Shown here: positions 42,267 through 50,986 of the stretch, in pieces
How positions within the stretch are numbered: position 1 is the first letter of the stretch
Layout of the letters: each line of letters opens with the position of its first letter
Assembly: GCA_958426775.1 (NCBI GenBank)
Contig: CATZZP010000011.1
Span: forward strand, 1-64,000
DNA: 64,000 nt
From: an uncultured Bacillota bacterium
GTDB taxonomy: Bacteria > Bacillota > Clostridia > Lachnospirales > CAG-274
Direction of reading: 5' to 3'
Made by a program: the position numbers and the translations under genes
Notes under the pieces: generated by a model
Database searches by the model: none
Told to the model about the DNA's origin: nothing
The model's input: the letters and a program-made list of their open reading frames with translations, nothing else

Positions 42267-42761
42267 TTATTGAATAGTATTTAATATTTTCACTCTGCTT
42301 TCAATAACTCTGATTGATGCCGCACCTAAAACAGCAGGTGCAAGCTGTCCAAGACAAAGATTTACTACAAGCACACCGTATGGTACATCCGTAAAAAAAG
42401 AAAGCCAGATGGGTACAATAAGTCCGGGACCTAAAACTATAGGTATGGCAACTAAGAAGAATGGCAGCCTGAACCTTTTCACCATATAAACACAGAGTGA
42501 AGTAATAATGCCTACTCCACAGCCTCCAAGCATATCAACAATACCCATACCGCCTAAAATATTAGACACAAGATTAGCAATACCCAAAGGCAAAACAAGA
42601 AAAGGGAATACGTAACTTAATGAGTAAAGTGCAGTTGCAATTCTGACCTGTACAGCACCAAAGGCAAAGCTTTGTGTACAATACATTATAACAACATAAA
42701 TAGCTATAATCATAGCAGATATAGTTAGCTTTTTAGATGTATTTATTTTAAAATCACTCAT
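42267..42761 (-). CDS. queT: QueT family queuosine-precursor transporter
   Basis: Membrane protein with about five to six helices, member of the QueT family of ECF-type substrate-binding (S) components, thought to import preQ0/preQ1 or queuine. Visible pieces: LTISAMIIAIYVVIMYCTQSFAFGAVQVRIATALYSLSYVFPFLVLPLGIANLVSNILGGMGIVDMLGGCG. The frame opens at 42797, but GGAGG lies 7 bases before the ATG at 42761 (164 residues). The preQ1-I riboswitch and terminator directly upstream strongly support a deazaguanine substrate. The ECF energising module is not in the window. Confidence 0.94.
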   Translation of the reverse strand: MSDFKINTSKKLTISAMIIAIYVVIMYCTQSFAFGAVQVRIATALYSLSYVFPFLVLPLGIANLVSNILGGMGIVDMLGGCGVGIITSLCVYMVKRFRLPFFLVAIPIVLGPGLIVPIWLSFFTDVPYGVLVVNLCLGQLAPAVLGAASIRVIESRVKILNTIQ

Positions 42762-42782
42762 TGTAACACCTCCTTGCAAAAT

Positions 42783-42803
42783 AAAAAAAGCCCTCAAAAG
42801 GGC
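42783..42803 (-). terminator. Riboswitch-controlled terminator before queT
   Basis: On the - strand GCCCT pairs with AGGGC (42790-42803) around TTTG, followed by seven T. It precedes the queT ribosome site by a few bases. CTAGGG at the riboswitch 3' end could pair with CCCT of this stem as an antiterminator, giving termination when preQ1 is bound. Confidence 0.88.
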
Positions 42804-42839
42804 ATCAACATATAGACGATATAATATCGCCTGTTTATT

Positions 42840-42880
42840 CCCTAGTTTTGTTTAATGACAGGATGGTTTCGAACTGTCCT
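42840..42880 (-). promoter_or_regulatory. preQ1-I riboswitch
   Basis: On the - strand the 41 bases contain P1 GACAG/CTGTC, a 12-base loop TTCGAAACCATC, then the A-rich tail AUUAAACAAAACUAGGG. The loop CC can pair with the terminal GG, forming the H-type pseudoknot of preQ1-I aptamers, and the A-rich tail fits the minor groove of P1. The order and spacing closely resemble the type seen in thermophilic Clostridia-related sequences. It controls queT-queF through the terminator at 42783-42803. Confidence 0.92.
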
Positions 42881-42949
42881 ATTTAACTGTGCTTTTGCAT
42901 TATACCATAACAAAAACTCAGTGTCAACGAAAAAAAATTAAATTTCCTC

Positions 42950-42978
42950 TTGACAGATATATTTTTAAATGATATAAT
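42950..42978 (+). promoter_or_regulatory. trp operon promoter
   Basis: Perfect consensus -35 TTGACA (42950-42955) and -10 TATAAT (42973-42978) with 17-base spacing. The predicted transcript start is near 42985. Confidence 0.95.
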
Positions 42979-42984
42979 GCTCTC

Positions 42985-43290
42985 AATAATAATATATTAA
43001 ACCGTTGAAGCGGAGATAACGGCAATGATGCCTTTACAGAGAGTCCGAGGTGCTGAGAATCGGATGAGAAACAAGTTGTCAAATGGACCGCGGAGGGTGC
43101 AGTCAAATGTAATAGACTTTTATTACAGAGTATTCTGCAACGTGTAGGCATACGTAAGTTGTCGGGGATATGTTGGTATCCTGCTAAGTGCACGAGTCAA
43201 ATCGTGAAATCAAGGTGGCACCACGGATAGTGTTAAAATGTACGTTATTCGTCCTTGACAGATAGGCAATTTCTGTCAAGGACTTTTTTT
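42985..43290 (+). promoter_or_regulatory. T-box riboswitch, tRNA-Trp specific
   Basis: The leader holds Stem I, with a GCGG/CCGC base and an internal loop in which GAGATAAC faces AAATGGA. The specifier codon is TGG (43084-43086). The conserved T-box AAGGTGGCACCACGG lies at 43212-43226, with the bulge TGGC complementary to the GCCA end of tRNA-Trp, whose discriminator is G. A terminator with a 12-pair stem (43251-43262 / 43272-43283) and T7 ends it. Uncharged tRNA-Trp binding would favour the antiterminator and trpE expression. A 14-base hairpin-forming sequence with partial repeats of the terminator arm follows at about 43291-43318. Confidence 0.95.
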
Positions 43291-43341
43291 ATTCCTTTGA
43301 CAGAATACGTTAAGGGAATTTTTTATTAGGGAGGATATAAT

Positions 43342-44808
43342 ATGCAAATACTACCTGAATTTAACCAAATTAAAGAGCTTGCTGCTACAGGCAAATATAA
43401 TATATTGCCTGTCAGTTGTGAAATGCTTTCTGACTTCACTACTCCTATTGAAACAATGCGTATACTGAAAAACGTATCTACACACTGCTATATGCTGGAA
43501 TCCGCTCAGGCTAATGATAAGTGGGGTCGCTATACTTTTCTCGGCTTTGAGCCTAAAACGGAAATCACCTGTATTAACGGCGAAATGAAGGTTGGAAATT
43601 TAACATTTACAACAGATAATCCCTCTGAATATATACGTCGTATACTTGATGATTATAAAAGTCCTAAATTTGATTACTTACCATCCTTTACAGGCGGACT
43701 TGTGGGTTATTTTTCCTATGATTTTTTAAGCTATAGCGAGCCCACAGTAAAACGTAACGTAAAAGATAACGAAAATTTCAAGGATGTAGATTTAATGCTT
43801 TTTGATAAGGTTATATGCTTTGATCATGTAAAGCAAAAGCTTATACTTATTGTAAATATGTCCTTAGATAATATTGAAGTCAATTACAATAAGGCTGTTA
43901 TGGAATTAAAGCATTTAAGAGAACTTATATTAAAAGGTACCAAAAAAGTTGAAACCAAAGCACGTCTCTTTGATGAGTTTAAACCTGTATTTAATAAAGA
44001 GCAGTTTTGTAATATGGTAGAAAAAGCAAAGAGCTACATAAAAGAGGGAGATATATTTCAGATTGTGCTTTCTAACTGTCTTAGTGCACCTTTTGAGGGC
44101 AGTTTACTTAACACCTATCGTATGCTTCGTACCATAAATCCCTCACCTTATATGTTTTATTTTTACGGTACTGATGTAGAGGTTGCAGGAGCATCTCCCG
44201 AAACTTTGGTTAAGCTTGAAAACGGTATTTTACATACCTTTCCCCTTGCAGGTACAAGACCCAGAGGTAAAACCGAGGAAGAAGATGAGAGGCTTGAAAA
44301 AGAGCTTCTTGCAGACGAAAAAGAACTGGCAGAACATAATATGCTGGTTGACCTCGGAAGAAATGATTTAGGCAAAATAAGCAAATTCGGCACAGTTAAA
44401 GTTGAAAAATTACATTCAATTGAGCACTTCTCCCATGTTATGCATATAGGCTCTACAGTAAGAGGCGAAATTACAAAAGAAAAGGACGCTCTGGATGCTA
44501 TTGAAGCAGTACTTCCTGCGGGTACTCTGTCAGGGGCTCCTAAAATACGTGCCTGTCAGCTTATAGGTGAGCTTGAAAACAATAAAAGGGGTATTTACGG
44601 GGGAGCAATAGGCTATATTGATTTTACGGGTAATATGGATACCTGTATAGCAATCAGAATTGCCTATAAGAAAAACGGAAGGGTTTTTGTACGCAGCGGA
44701 GCAGGTATTGTTTATGATTCCGTACCCGAAAAGGAATATGAGGAATGTGTAAATAAGGCAAAAGCTGTTATAAATGCCTTAAAACTTGCAGAGGAGGCAG
44801 ATGCATGA
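43342..44808 (+). CDS. trpE: Anthranilate synthase component I
   Basis: Converts chorismate and ammonia to anthranilate. The feedback Trp-binding element is in CYMLESAQ near residue 51, followed by the catalytic core with GDIFQIVLSN, NPSPYMFYF, ASPETLVKLENG, AEHNMLVDLGRNDLG, LPAGTLSGAPKIRACQLI and GGAIGYIDFTGNMDTCIAIR. The length is 488 residues. GGGAGG precedes the ATG by 7 bases. trpG starts inside its end (4-base overlap). It is controlled by the T-box leader. A p-aminobenzoate role (pabB) is unlikely because of the operon. Confidence 0.97.
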   Translation: MQILPEFNQIKELAATGKYNILPVSCEMLSDFTTPIETMRILKNVSTHCYMLESAQANDKWGRYTFLGFEPKTEITCINGEMKVGNLTFTTDNPSEYIRRILDDYKSPKFDYLPSFTGGLVGYFSYDFLSYSEPTVKRNVKDNENFKDVDLMLFDKVICFDHVKQKLILIVNMSLDNIEVNYNKAVMELKHLRELILKGTKKVETKARLFDEFKPVFNKEQFCNMVEKAKSYIKEGDIFQIVLSNCLSAPFEGSLLNTYRMLRTINPSPYMFYFYGTDVEVAGASPETLVKLENGILHTFPLAGTRPRGKTEEEDERLEKELLADEKELAEHNMLVDLGRNDLGKISKFGTVKVEKLHSIEHFSHVMHIGSTVRGEITKEKDALDAIEAVLPAGTLSGAPKIRACQLIGELENNKRGIYGGAIGYIDFTGNMDTCIAIRIAYKKNGRVFVRSGAGIVYDSVPEKEYEECVNKAKAVINALKLAEEADA

Positions 44809-45374
44809 TTTTATTGATAGATAACTACGACAGCTTTTCGTATAATTTATATCAGCTTATAGGTGAAATTGAGCCGAATATAAAGGTTATAAGAAATGAT
44901 GAGATGACTATTGAAGAAATAAGGCAGCTAAAGCCTGATAAGACTATACTATCCCCGGGACCCGGCAGACCTGAAAATGCAGGAATTATAATTGATGTAG
45001 CTAAAGATATAGGAAAGGATATTCCCGTATTGGGTGTATGTCTGGGACATCAGGCAATTTGTGCCGCCTTTGGGGGTACAATTACCTACGCTAAGGAGCT
45101 TATGCACGGTAAGCAGTCATCAGTTAAGTTTGACAAAGAATGTAAGCTTTTTAATAACTGCCCCCATACTGCTCTTGTAGCACGCTATCACTCTTTGGCA
45201 GTTGATGCAAGCACTATACCTGATTGCTTAAATGCAACAGCGATTACCGATGACGGAGAGGTTATGGCAGTACAACACAAAGAGTATCCTGTATACGGAG
45301 TACAGTTTCACCCCGAATCCATTTTAACACCTGACGGTAAAACAATGTTACAAAACTTTATAAAGGAGATATAA
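44805..45374 (+). CDS. trpG: Anthranilate synthase component II (glutamine amidotransferase)
   Basis: Supplies ammonia to TrpE. Class I glutaminase with the nucleophile Cys in VLGVCLGHQAICAAFGG, the oxyanion motif LSPGPGRPENAG, and the His-Glu pair in YGVQFHPESILTPDG. The length is 189 residues, not fused to trpD, as in many Clostridia. Overlap of 4 bases with trpE (ATGA) indicates coupled translation. The same subunit may also serve p-aminobenzoate synthesis, since no pabA is in the window. Confidence 0.96.
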   Translation: MILLIDNYDSFSYNLYQLIGEIEPNIKVIRNDEMTIEEIRQLKPDKTILSPGPGRPENAGIIIDVAKDIGKDIPVLGVCLGHQAICAAFGGTITYAKELMHGKQSSVKFDKECKLFNNCPHTALVARYHSLAVDASTIPDCLNATAITDDGEVMAVQHKEYPVYGVQFHPESILTPDGKTMLQNFIKEI

Positions 45375-45376
45375 TT

Positions 45377-46402
45377 ATGATTAAAGAGGCTATTGTAAAA
45401 ATTGTAAATAAAGGCGACCTTACCTATGATGAGGCATATACGGTAATGAACGAAATTATGAGCGGCGAAACCAGTCCTACTCAGAATGCTGCCTTTCTTG
45501 CGGCACTTTCAACTAAGAGTGCTCGTGCGGAAACTACTGACGAAATCGCAGGCTGTGCTGCCGCCATGAGAGCTCATGCAACAAAGGTTGAAACAGATAT
45601 GGATTTATTTGAAATTGTAGGTACAGGTGGAGATAATGCTCACAGCTTTAATATTTCAACTGCATCTGCCATTGTTGCCGCCGCAGGCGGAATGAAGGTT
45701 GCAAAGCATGGTAACAGAGCAGCATCATCAAAGTGCGGTACGGCTGATTGCTTAGAGGCATTAGGTGTAAACATTCAGCAAGACCCCGAAAAATGCATTG
45801 AGCTTTTAAATAAGGTAGGAATGTGCTTTTTCTTTGCACAAAAGTATCACTCCTCTATGAAATATGTAGGTCCTATAAGAAAGGAGCTGGGTTTCCATAC
45901 GGTGTTTAACATCCTGGGGCCTCTCACCAATCCGGGTTCGCCTACTATGCAGTTACTTGGTGTATATGATGAATATCTTGTTGAGCCGTTAGCACAGGTA
46001 CTTATAAGTCTTGGTGTAAAACACGGTATGGTAGTTTACGGTCAGGATAAGCTTGATGAAATTTCCATGAGTGCACCTACCAAGGTTTGCGAAATACGTG
46101 ACGGTTGGTTTAAAAGCTACATTATAGCTCCTGAGGATTTTGGCTTTACACGTTGTACAAAAGAGGATTTAAAGGGCGGCTCTCCGCAAGAAAATGCTGA
46201 GATTTTACGCAATATTATGAAAGGTGAAAAAGGTCCTAAAAGAGATGCAGTTCTCATTAATGCAGGTGCATCACTTTATATAGGAGGAAAGGCAGAAAGT
46301 CTGAAGGAGGGTATAAAGCTTGCAGGTGAGCTTATTGACTCAGGCAAGGCAACAGAAACCCTTGAACAGCTCATTAAAATCAGTAACACCTCGGAGGCTT
46401 GA
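45377..46402 (+). CDS. trpD: Anthranilate phosphoribosyltransferase
   Basis: Transfers the phosphoribosyl group from PRPP to anthranilate. The PRPP loop is VGTGGDNAHSFNIST near residue 79, followed by KHGNRAASSKCGTADCLEALGV, the HSSMKYVGPIRKELGFHTVFNILGPLTNPG segment and GMVVYGQDKLDEIS. The length is 341 residues. It begins 2 bases after the trpG stop. Confidence 0.97.
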   Translation: MIKEAIVKIVNKGDLTYDEAYTVMNEIMSGETSPTQNAAFLAALSTKSARAETTDEIAGCAAAMRAHATKVETDMDLFEIVGTGGDNAHSFNISTASAIVAAAGGMKVAKHGNRAASSKCGTADCLEALGVNIQQDPEKCIELLNKVGMCFFFAQKYHSSMKYVGPIRKELGFHTVFNILGPLTNPGSPTMQLLGVYDEYLVEPLAQVLISLGVKHGMVVYGQDKLDEISMSAPTKVCEIRDGWFKSYIIAPEDFGFTRCTKEDLKGGSPQENAEILRNIMKGEKGPKRDAVLINAGASLYIGGKAESLKEGIKLAGELIDSGKATETLEQLIKISNTSEA

Positions 46403-46404
46403 AT

Positions 46405-47187
46405 ATGACTATACTTGAACAGCTTGCACAAAGTGCAAAGGAAAGAACAGAAAATACAAAAAAAATAATATCATCAGAGGATATAAAAGCTAAAGCTTTA
46501 GCCTTACCTAAAGGCAACTTCGCCTTTGAAAATGCCTTAAAAAAACAAGATATATCGTTTATATGCGAATGTAAAAAGGCATCACCCTCTAAGGGGCTTA
46601 TATCCCCTGACTTTCCTTATTTACAAATTGCTAAGGACTATGAGACGGCAGGAGCGGATTGCATATCAGTACTGACTGAGCCGACAAAATTTTTAGGCAG
46701 CGACAGTTATTTAAAGGAAATTGCAGAGGCTGTATCTATTCCTTGTATCCGCAAAGATTTTACTGTAGATGAATATATGATTTATGAGACAAAGCTTTTA
46801 GGAGCATCGGCTGTGCTTCTTATCTGCTCAATATTAAGTGATGAGCAAATAAAAAAATATATAGAAATATGTGACAGCTTAGGCTTATCTGCTTTAGTTG
46901 AAGCACATAATGAAAAGGAAATATTATCAGCCCTGAATGCAGGTGCCAGAATTATAGGTGTAAATAATCGTAACTTAAGGGACTTTTCCGTGGATACGGA
47001 AAACAGTCGCAGGCTACGCAAACTAATACCCAAAGATGTGTTATTTGTATCAGAAAGCGGAGTGAAATCTGCCAAAGATGTAGAGGAATTACGCACCATA
47101 GGAGCTGATGCAGTATTGATAGGAGAAACACTTATGAGAGCAACGGACAAAAAAGCGAAGCTTGCAGAGCTCAGGGGTATGTTATGA
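46405..47187 (+). CDS. trpC: Indole-3-glycerol phosphate synthase
   Basis: Closes the indole ring from CdRP. TIM barrel with FICECKKASPSKGLISPDF, catalytic Lys and Glu positions in FICECKKASPS, SVLTEPTKFLGS, CIRKDFTVDEYMI and IGVNNRNLRDFSVD, SESGVK. A TTG at 46399 is in frame, but GGAGG lies 7 bases before the ATG at 46405, which is used (260 residues). It is a monofunctional protein, separate from trpF, unlike E. coli. Confidence 0.96.
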   Translation: MTILEQLAQSAKERTENTKKIISSEDIKAKALALPKGNFAFENALKKQDISFICECKKASPSKGLISPDFPYLQIAKDYETAGADCISVLTEPTKFLGSDSYLKEIAEAVSIPCIRKDFTVDEYMIYETKLLGASAVLLICSILSDEQIKKYIEICDSLGLSALVEAHNEKEILSALNAGARIIGVNNRNLRDFSVDTENSRRLRKLIPKDVLFVSESGVKSAKDVEELRTIGADAVLIGETLMRATDKKAKLAELRGML

Positions 47188-47792
47188 CAAAGATTAAGCT
47201 ATGCGGTCTTACAAGACTATCTGATATTGAGGCGGTAAATACACTAAAGCCTGACTATATCGGCTTTGTATTTGCCCAAAAATCAAAACGCTGTATAAGC
47301 TATGACAAAGCATCAGAATTAAAAAAATCACTTAATCCAAATATTAAGGCAGTAGGTGTTTTTGTCAATGAAGAAATACAAACTGTTGCAAATGCCTTTA
47401 ACCTTGGTATAATAGACTTTGTACAGCTTCACGGCAATGAGGACGAACAATACATAATTAAACTAAGAGAGCTTATCAGATGTCCCATAATCAGAGCTTA
47501 TGTTATAAAAAGCAAGGCTGATGTAACTCCGGCTGAAAGCTCTGTAGCTGATTTTATTTTACTGGACTCCGGTGCAGGGACAGGCAAAGGGTTTGACCTT
47601 AGCTTAATATCGGATATAAAAAGGCCTTATTTTTTAGCCGGCGGACTTGACGTAAATAATGTAAGCTCAGCAATAAAAAATGTAAAGCCTTACGGTGTTG
47701 ATGTAAGCTCCGGAATTGAAAGCAACGGATTAAAGGATAAAACAAAAATGGCGGCATTTGTTACCGCAGTAAGAAAGGAAGATATAAAATGA
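47184..47792 (+). CDS. trpF: Phosphoribosylanthranilate isomerase
   Basis: Amadori rearrangement of phosphoribosylanthranilate to CdRP. KLCGLTRLSDIEA carries the catalytic Cys (residue 7 region), DFVQLHGNED is present, and the general acid Asp is in LLDSGAGTGKGFDLS. The C-terminus has FLAGGLDVNNVSSAI and VDVSSGIES. The length is 202 residues. It overlaps trpC by 4 bases and trpB by 4 bases. Confidence 0.96.
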   Translation: MTKIKLCGLTRLSDIEAVNTLKPDYIGFVFAQKSKRCISYDKASELKKSLNPNIKAVGVFVNEEIQTVANAFNLGIIDFVQLHGNEDEQYIIKLRELIRCPIIRAYVIKSKADVTPAESSVADFILLDSGAGTGKGFDLSLISDIKRPYFLAGGLDVNNVSSAIKNVKPYGVDVSSGIESNGLKDKTKMAAFVTAVRKEDIK

Positions 47793-48979
47793 CAAATCCA
47801 AAGGGACGCTTTGGTATTCACGGTGGACAATATATTCCCGAAACACTGATGAATGCAATTCATGAGCTTGAAAGGGAATATGAATACTATAAAAATGACA
47901 AGGCATTTAATGATGAGCTGACGGCTCTTTTAAATGACTATGCAGGCAGACCTTCACTCCTTTATTATGCAGAAAAAATGACAAAGGATTTAGGCGGTGC
48001 TAAAATTTATCTGAAAAGAGAGGATTTAAACCATACTGGCTCACATAAAATTAACAATGTTTTAGGTCAAGCACTTCTTGCTAAGAAAATGGGCAAAACC
48101 AGACTTATTGCCGAAACAGGAGCAGGTCAGCACGGTGTTGCAACCGCTACCGCCGCAGCCTTAATGGGCATGGAATGTGTAATCTTTATGGGTAAGGAAG
48201 ATACAATTCGTCAGGCACTTAATGTATACCGTATGCGACTTTTAGGGGCAGAGGTTATTCCTGTTACCTCAGGTACTGCTACATTAAAGGATGCCGTTAA
48301 TGAAGCTATGCGTGAATGGACTAAGCGTATTGACGATACTCACTACTGTTTAGGCTCTGTTATGGGTCCTCACCCCTTCCCTACTATTGTAAGAGATTTT
48401 CAAGCCGTTATTTCAAGGGAAATTAAGTCCCAAATTATTGAAAAGGAAAACAGACTTCCTGACGCTGTTATTGCCTGCGTAGGCGGTGGCTCAAATGCTA
48501 TCGGCAGCTTTTATCATTTTATTGAAAACAAAGAAGTAAAGCTTATAGGCTGTGAAGCAGCGGGCAGAGGCATTGACACTGTAGAAACAGCTGCTACGGT
48601 AAACACAGGTAAGGTTGGTATCTTCCATGGAATGAAGTCCTACTTCTGCCAGGATGAGTATGGTCAGATTGCACCTGTATATTCAATTTCAGCAGGTCTT
48701 GACTACCCAGGTGTAGGTCCTGAGCATGCTAATTTATATGATATAGGAAGGGCTGAATATGTACCCGTAACAGACGATGAAGCTGTTGATGCCTTTGAAT
48801 ATTTATCAAAAACAGAGGGCATTATACCTGCAATTGAATCTGCTCATGCTATCGCTTATGCAAGAAAGCTTGCACCTACAATGGACAAGGATAAAATAAT
48901 AGTAGTTACAATATCAGGCAGAGGCGACAAAGACTGTGCCGCTATTGCAAGATACAGAGGGGAGAATATATATGAGTAA
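47789..48979 (+). CDS. trpB: Tryptophan synthase beta subunit
   Basis: Condenses indole with serine to tryptophan, using PLP. The Schiff-base Lys lies in LNHTGSHKINNVLGQALL, the tunnel and serine site in AETGAGQHGVATATAAALMG, the phosphate-binding CVGGGSNAIGSF, and GVGPEHANLYDIGRAEYVP. The length is 396 residues, the TrpB1 class. The stop overlaps the trpA start by 8 bases, keeping the two subunits in balance. Confidence 0.97.
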   Translation: MTNPKGRFGIHGGQYIPETLMNAIHELEREYEYYKNDKAFNDELTALLNDYAGRPSLLYYAEKMTKDLGGAKIYLKREDLNHTGSHKINNVLGQALLAKKMGKTRLIAETGAGQHGVATATAAALMGMECVIFMGKEDTIRQALNVYRMRLLGAEVIPVTSGTATLKDAVNEAMREWTKRIDDTHYCLGSVMGPHPFPTIVRDFQAVISREIKSQIIEKENRLPDAVIACVGGGSNAIGSFYHFIENKEVKLIGCEAAGRGIDTVETAATVNTGKVGIFHGMKSYFCQDEYGQIAPVYSISAGLDYPGVGPEHANLYDIGRAEYVPVTDDEAVDAFEYLSKTEGIIPAIESAHAIAYARKLAPTMDKDKIIVVTISGRGDKDCAAIARYRGENIYE

Positions 48980-49742
48980 AATAAAAAGTGCTTTTGAAAA
49001 TGGTAAGGCTTTTATCGCCTTTATTACCTGTGGTGACCCTGATTTAGAAACCACAGCCTCTGCCGTGCGTGCCGCTGTAGATAACGGTGCCGACCTTATT
49101 GAGCTTGGTATACCCTTCTCTGACCCTACAGCTGAAGGTCCTGTAATAGAAGCGGCAAGTGTAAGGGCATTAAAAAACGGAGTTACAACAGACAAGGTTT
49201 TTGAGCTTGTAAGGGATTTACGAAAAGATGTTAAAACTCCCTTTGTATTTATGACCTATGCAAATGTAGTATTTTCTTATGGTGCTGAAAAATTTATGTC
49301 AATCTGTGAAGAGCTTGAGGTTGACGGAATTATCTTACCTGATTTGCCCTATGAGGAAAAAGATGAGTTTTTACCTGTCTGCCGTAAATATGGTGTTGAT
49401 TTAATTTCACTTATTGCACCTACCTCAAAAAATCGTGTTGCTATGATTGCTAAGGAAGCAGAAGGCTTTATATATCTGGTATCAAGCCTTGGTGTTACAG
49501 GTGCAAGAGATGAAATTAATACTGAGCTTTCATCTATTGCGGAAACTATAAGACAAAATACAGATGTACCTTTTGCAATCGGCTTCGGCATTTCTACTCC
49601 TGAGCAGGCTAAGAATATGGCTGATATTGCAGACGGTGTTATTGTTGGCTCTGCAATAGTAAAAAAATTAGAGGAGTATAAGGAAAATGCTCCAAGGTAT
49701 ATTGGTGAATATGTAAAATCTATGAAGGATGCCATAAGATAA
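48972..49742 (+). CDS. trpA: Tryptophan synthase alpha subunit
   Basis: Releases indole from indole-3-glycerol phosphate. TIM barrel with AFITCGDPDLETT, the catalytic Glu in LIELGIPFSDPTAEGPVIEAA, the catalytic Asp in VDGIILPDLPYEE, and VSSLGVTGARDE. The frame is open 12 codons upstream, inside trpB, but GGGGAG lies 6 bases before the ATG at 48972, which gives the family start MSKIKSAFENGKAFIAF (256 residues). A minor oddity is SDPTAEGPVI where SDPxADGPxI is usual, a conservative change. Last gene of the operon. Confidence 0.96.
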   Translation: MSKIKSAFENGKAFIAFITCGDPDLETTASAVRAAVDNGADLIELGIPFSDPTAEGPVIEAASVRALKNGVTTDKVFELVRDLRKDVKTPFVFMTYANVVFSYGAEKFMSICEELEVDGIILPDLPYEEKDEFLPVCRKYGVDLISLIAPTSKNRVAMIAKEAEGFIYLVSSLGVTGARDEINTELSSIAETIRQNTDVPFAIGFGISTPEQAKNMADIADGVIVGSAIVKKLEEYKENAPRYIGEYVKSMKDAIR

Positions 49743-49750
49743 AAAATTAC

Positions 49751-49780
49751 ACCCTGAGCCTATAAACTCAGGGTGATTTT
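49751..49780. terminator. Bidirectional terminator after trpA
   Basis: CACCCTGAG (49751-49759) pairs with CTCAGGGTG (49768-49776), followed by ATTTTG on the + strand and TAATTTTTTA on the - strand. It ends both the trp operon and the alcohol dehydrogenase transcript. Confidence 0.9.
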
Positions 49781-49788
49781 GCGTTTAA

Positions 49789-50940
49789 TTAAAAACATTC
49801 CTCCAAAATTTCAAATATTTCGTCACTTGTAAGCCTTTTACCGCAAATTTCCTTAATATTAGTTGAGTCGGCTACAGCTTTAAAGCAAGCTTTATCGGTA
49901 ATGCCCATGCTTCTGAGGCTTGTAGGTAAACCGACCTCTTTAATAAATTCAGCAAGCTTTTCAACACCTTCCCTTGCCACTTCTTCAGCAGACTTATCAC
50001 CTTCATCTACACCCCATACAACCTTGGCAAAGCGTGCAAATTTATCAATTCCGCCTAAATAAATATGCCTGTATAATACAGGGTGAATTACGGCAAGTCC
50101 CTCACCATGATTGCAATCTGTATAAGCACCTAACTGATGTTCAATCTGATGAGCCTGAAAAGCTGTTACCTTACCCAGCTTTAAAAGACCGTTTTCTGCC
50201 ATGGCAGAGTCCCACATAAGCTCACTTCTTGCCTCTATATCCTGAGGGTTTTTAACTAAAGCTCTCATATTTTTAATTGTATTTATCATAACAGCTTCAT
50301 TTATTTCGTCTGAAATAAAGGTTTCCCTCGGCGTACCGAAATAGGTTTCCATACAATGGCTTAATGTATCAACAGCACCTGACATAACCTGTTTAAAGGG
50401 TACTGTTAATGTATAATACGGGTCAAGAACCGAAAAGTCAGGAAAAGCCGAAAACAAGCCTGCTTTTATTTTTCTATCTTCATTTGTTATCACCGCACCT
50501 GCGTTCATTTCGGCACCTGTTCCCGATGCGGTAACTACAGCACCTAATTTAAGGGCATTTTCAGGTACATTACCTTTATCATAAATCATTTCCCACATAT
50601 CCTCATCGGTAACTGCCTGTGCCGCAACAACCTTACAACAGTCAATTACGGAGCCACCGCCAACTGCTAATATAAACTCTACATTATTTTCCCTTGCCAG
50701 CCTTGCTCCCTCCTGTACCTTTGCATAAGTGGGATTGGACATAATGCCGCTGAATTCAGTTATATTTTTATCCTTAATAAGGTCAAGAATTTCATTGTAA
50801 ATCCCATTTTTCTTAACGGAACCGCAACCGTATGCCAGCATTATATTTTTATAATTTTTAAGCTCTGTCGGAATAGCCTTTTTTGCCATACCCTTACCAA
50901 AGTATACCTTCATGGGATAGCTGAAAATAAAATCGTTCAT
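49789..50940 (-). CDS. Iron-containing alcohol dehydrogenase (butanol dehydrogenase-like)
   Basis: NAD(P)H-dependent group III alcohol dehydrogenase of the BdhA/YqhD type, reducing aldehydes in fermentation or detoxification. Motifs in order are FSYPMKVYFGKG, ILAVGGGSVIDCCKVVA, VVTASGTGAEMNAGAVI, then the metal-site segments MSGAVDTLSHCMETYF, KVTAFQAHQIEHQLGAYTDCNHGEGLAVIHP. The metal ligands are Asp and His of VDTLSH, His of QIEHQ and His of CNHGEG. The frame opens at 50967, but AGGAGG lies 7 bases before the ATG at 50940 (383 residues). It follows the CPBP gene by 46 bases. Confidence 0.93.
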   Translation of the reverse strand: MNDFIFSYPMKVYFGKGMAKKAIPTELKNYKNIMLAYGCGSVKKNGIYNEILDLIKDKNITEFSGIMSNPTYAKVQEGARLARENNVEFILAVGGGSVIDCCKVVAAQAVTDEDMWEMIYDKGNVPENALKLGAVVTASGTGAEMNAGAVITNEDRKIKAGLFSAFPDFSVLDPYYTLTVPFKQVMSGAVDTLSHCMETYFGTPRETFISDEINEAVMINTIKNMRALVKNPQDIEARSELMWDSAMAENGLLKLGKVTAFQAHQIEHQLGAYTDCNHGEGLAVIHPVLYRHIYLGGIDKFARFAKVVWGVDEGDKSAEEVAREGVEKLAEFIKEVGLPTSLRSMGITDKACFKAVADSTNIKEICGKRLTSDEIFEILEECF

Positions 50941-50986
50941 TAAAATTCCTCCTAAAATATTTATCACAATGTGTTTAACAATACAT

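Noticed and set aside
42924..43193. An 89-codon open frame on the - strand across the trp leader
   Set aside because: It lies entirely over the promoter and T-box of the trp operon, has no ribosome site and a composition unlike neighbouring proteins.
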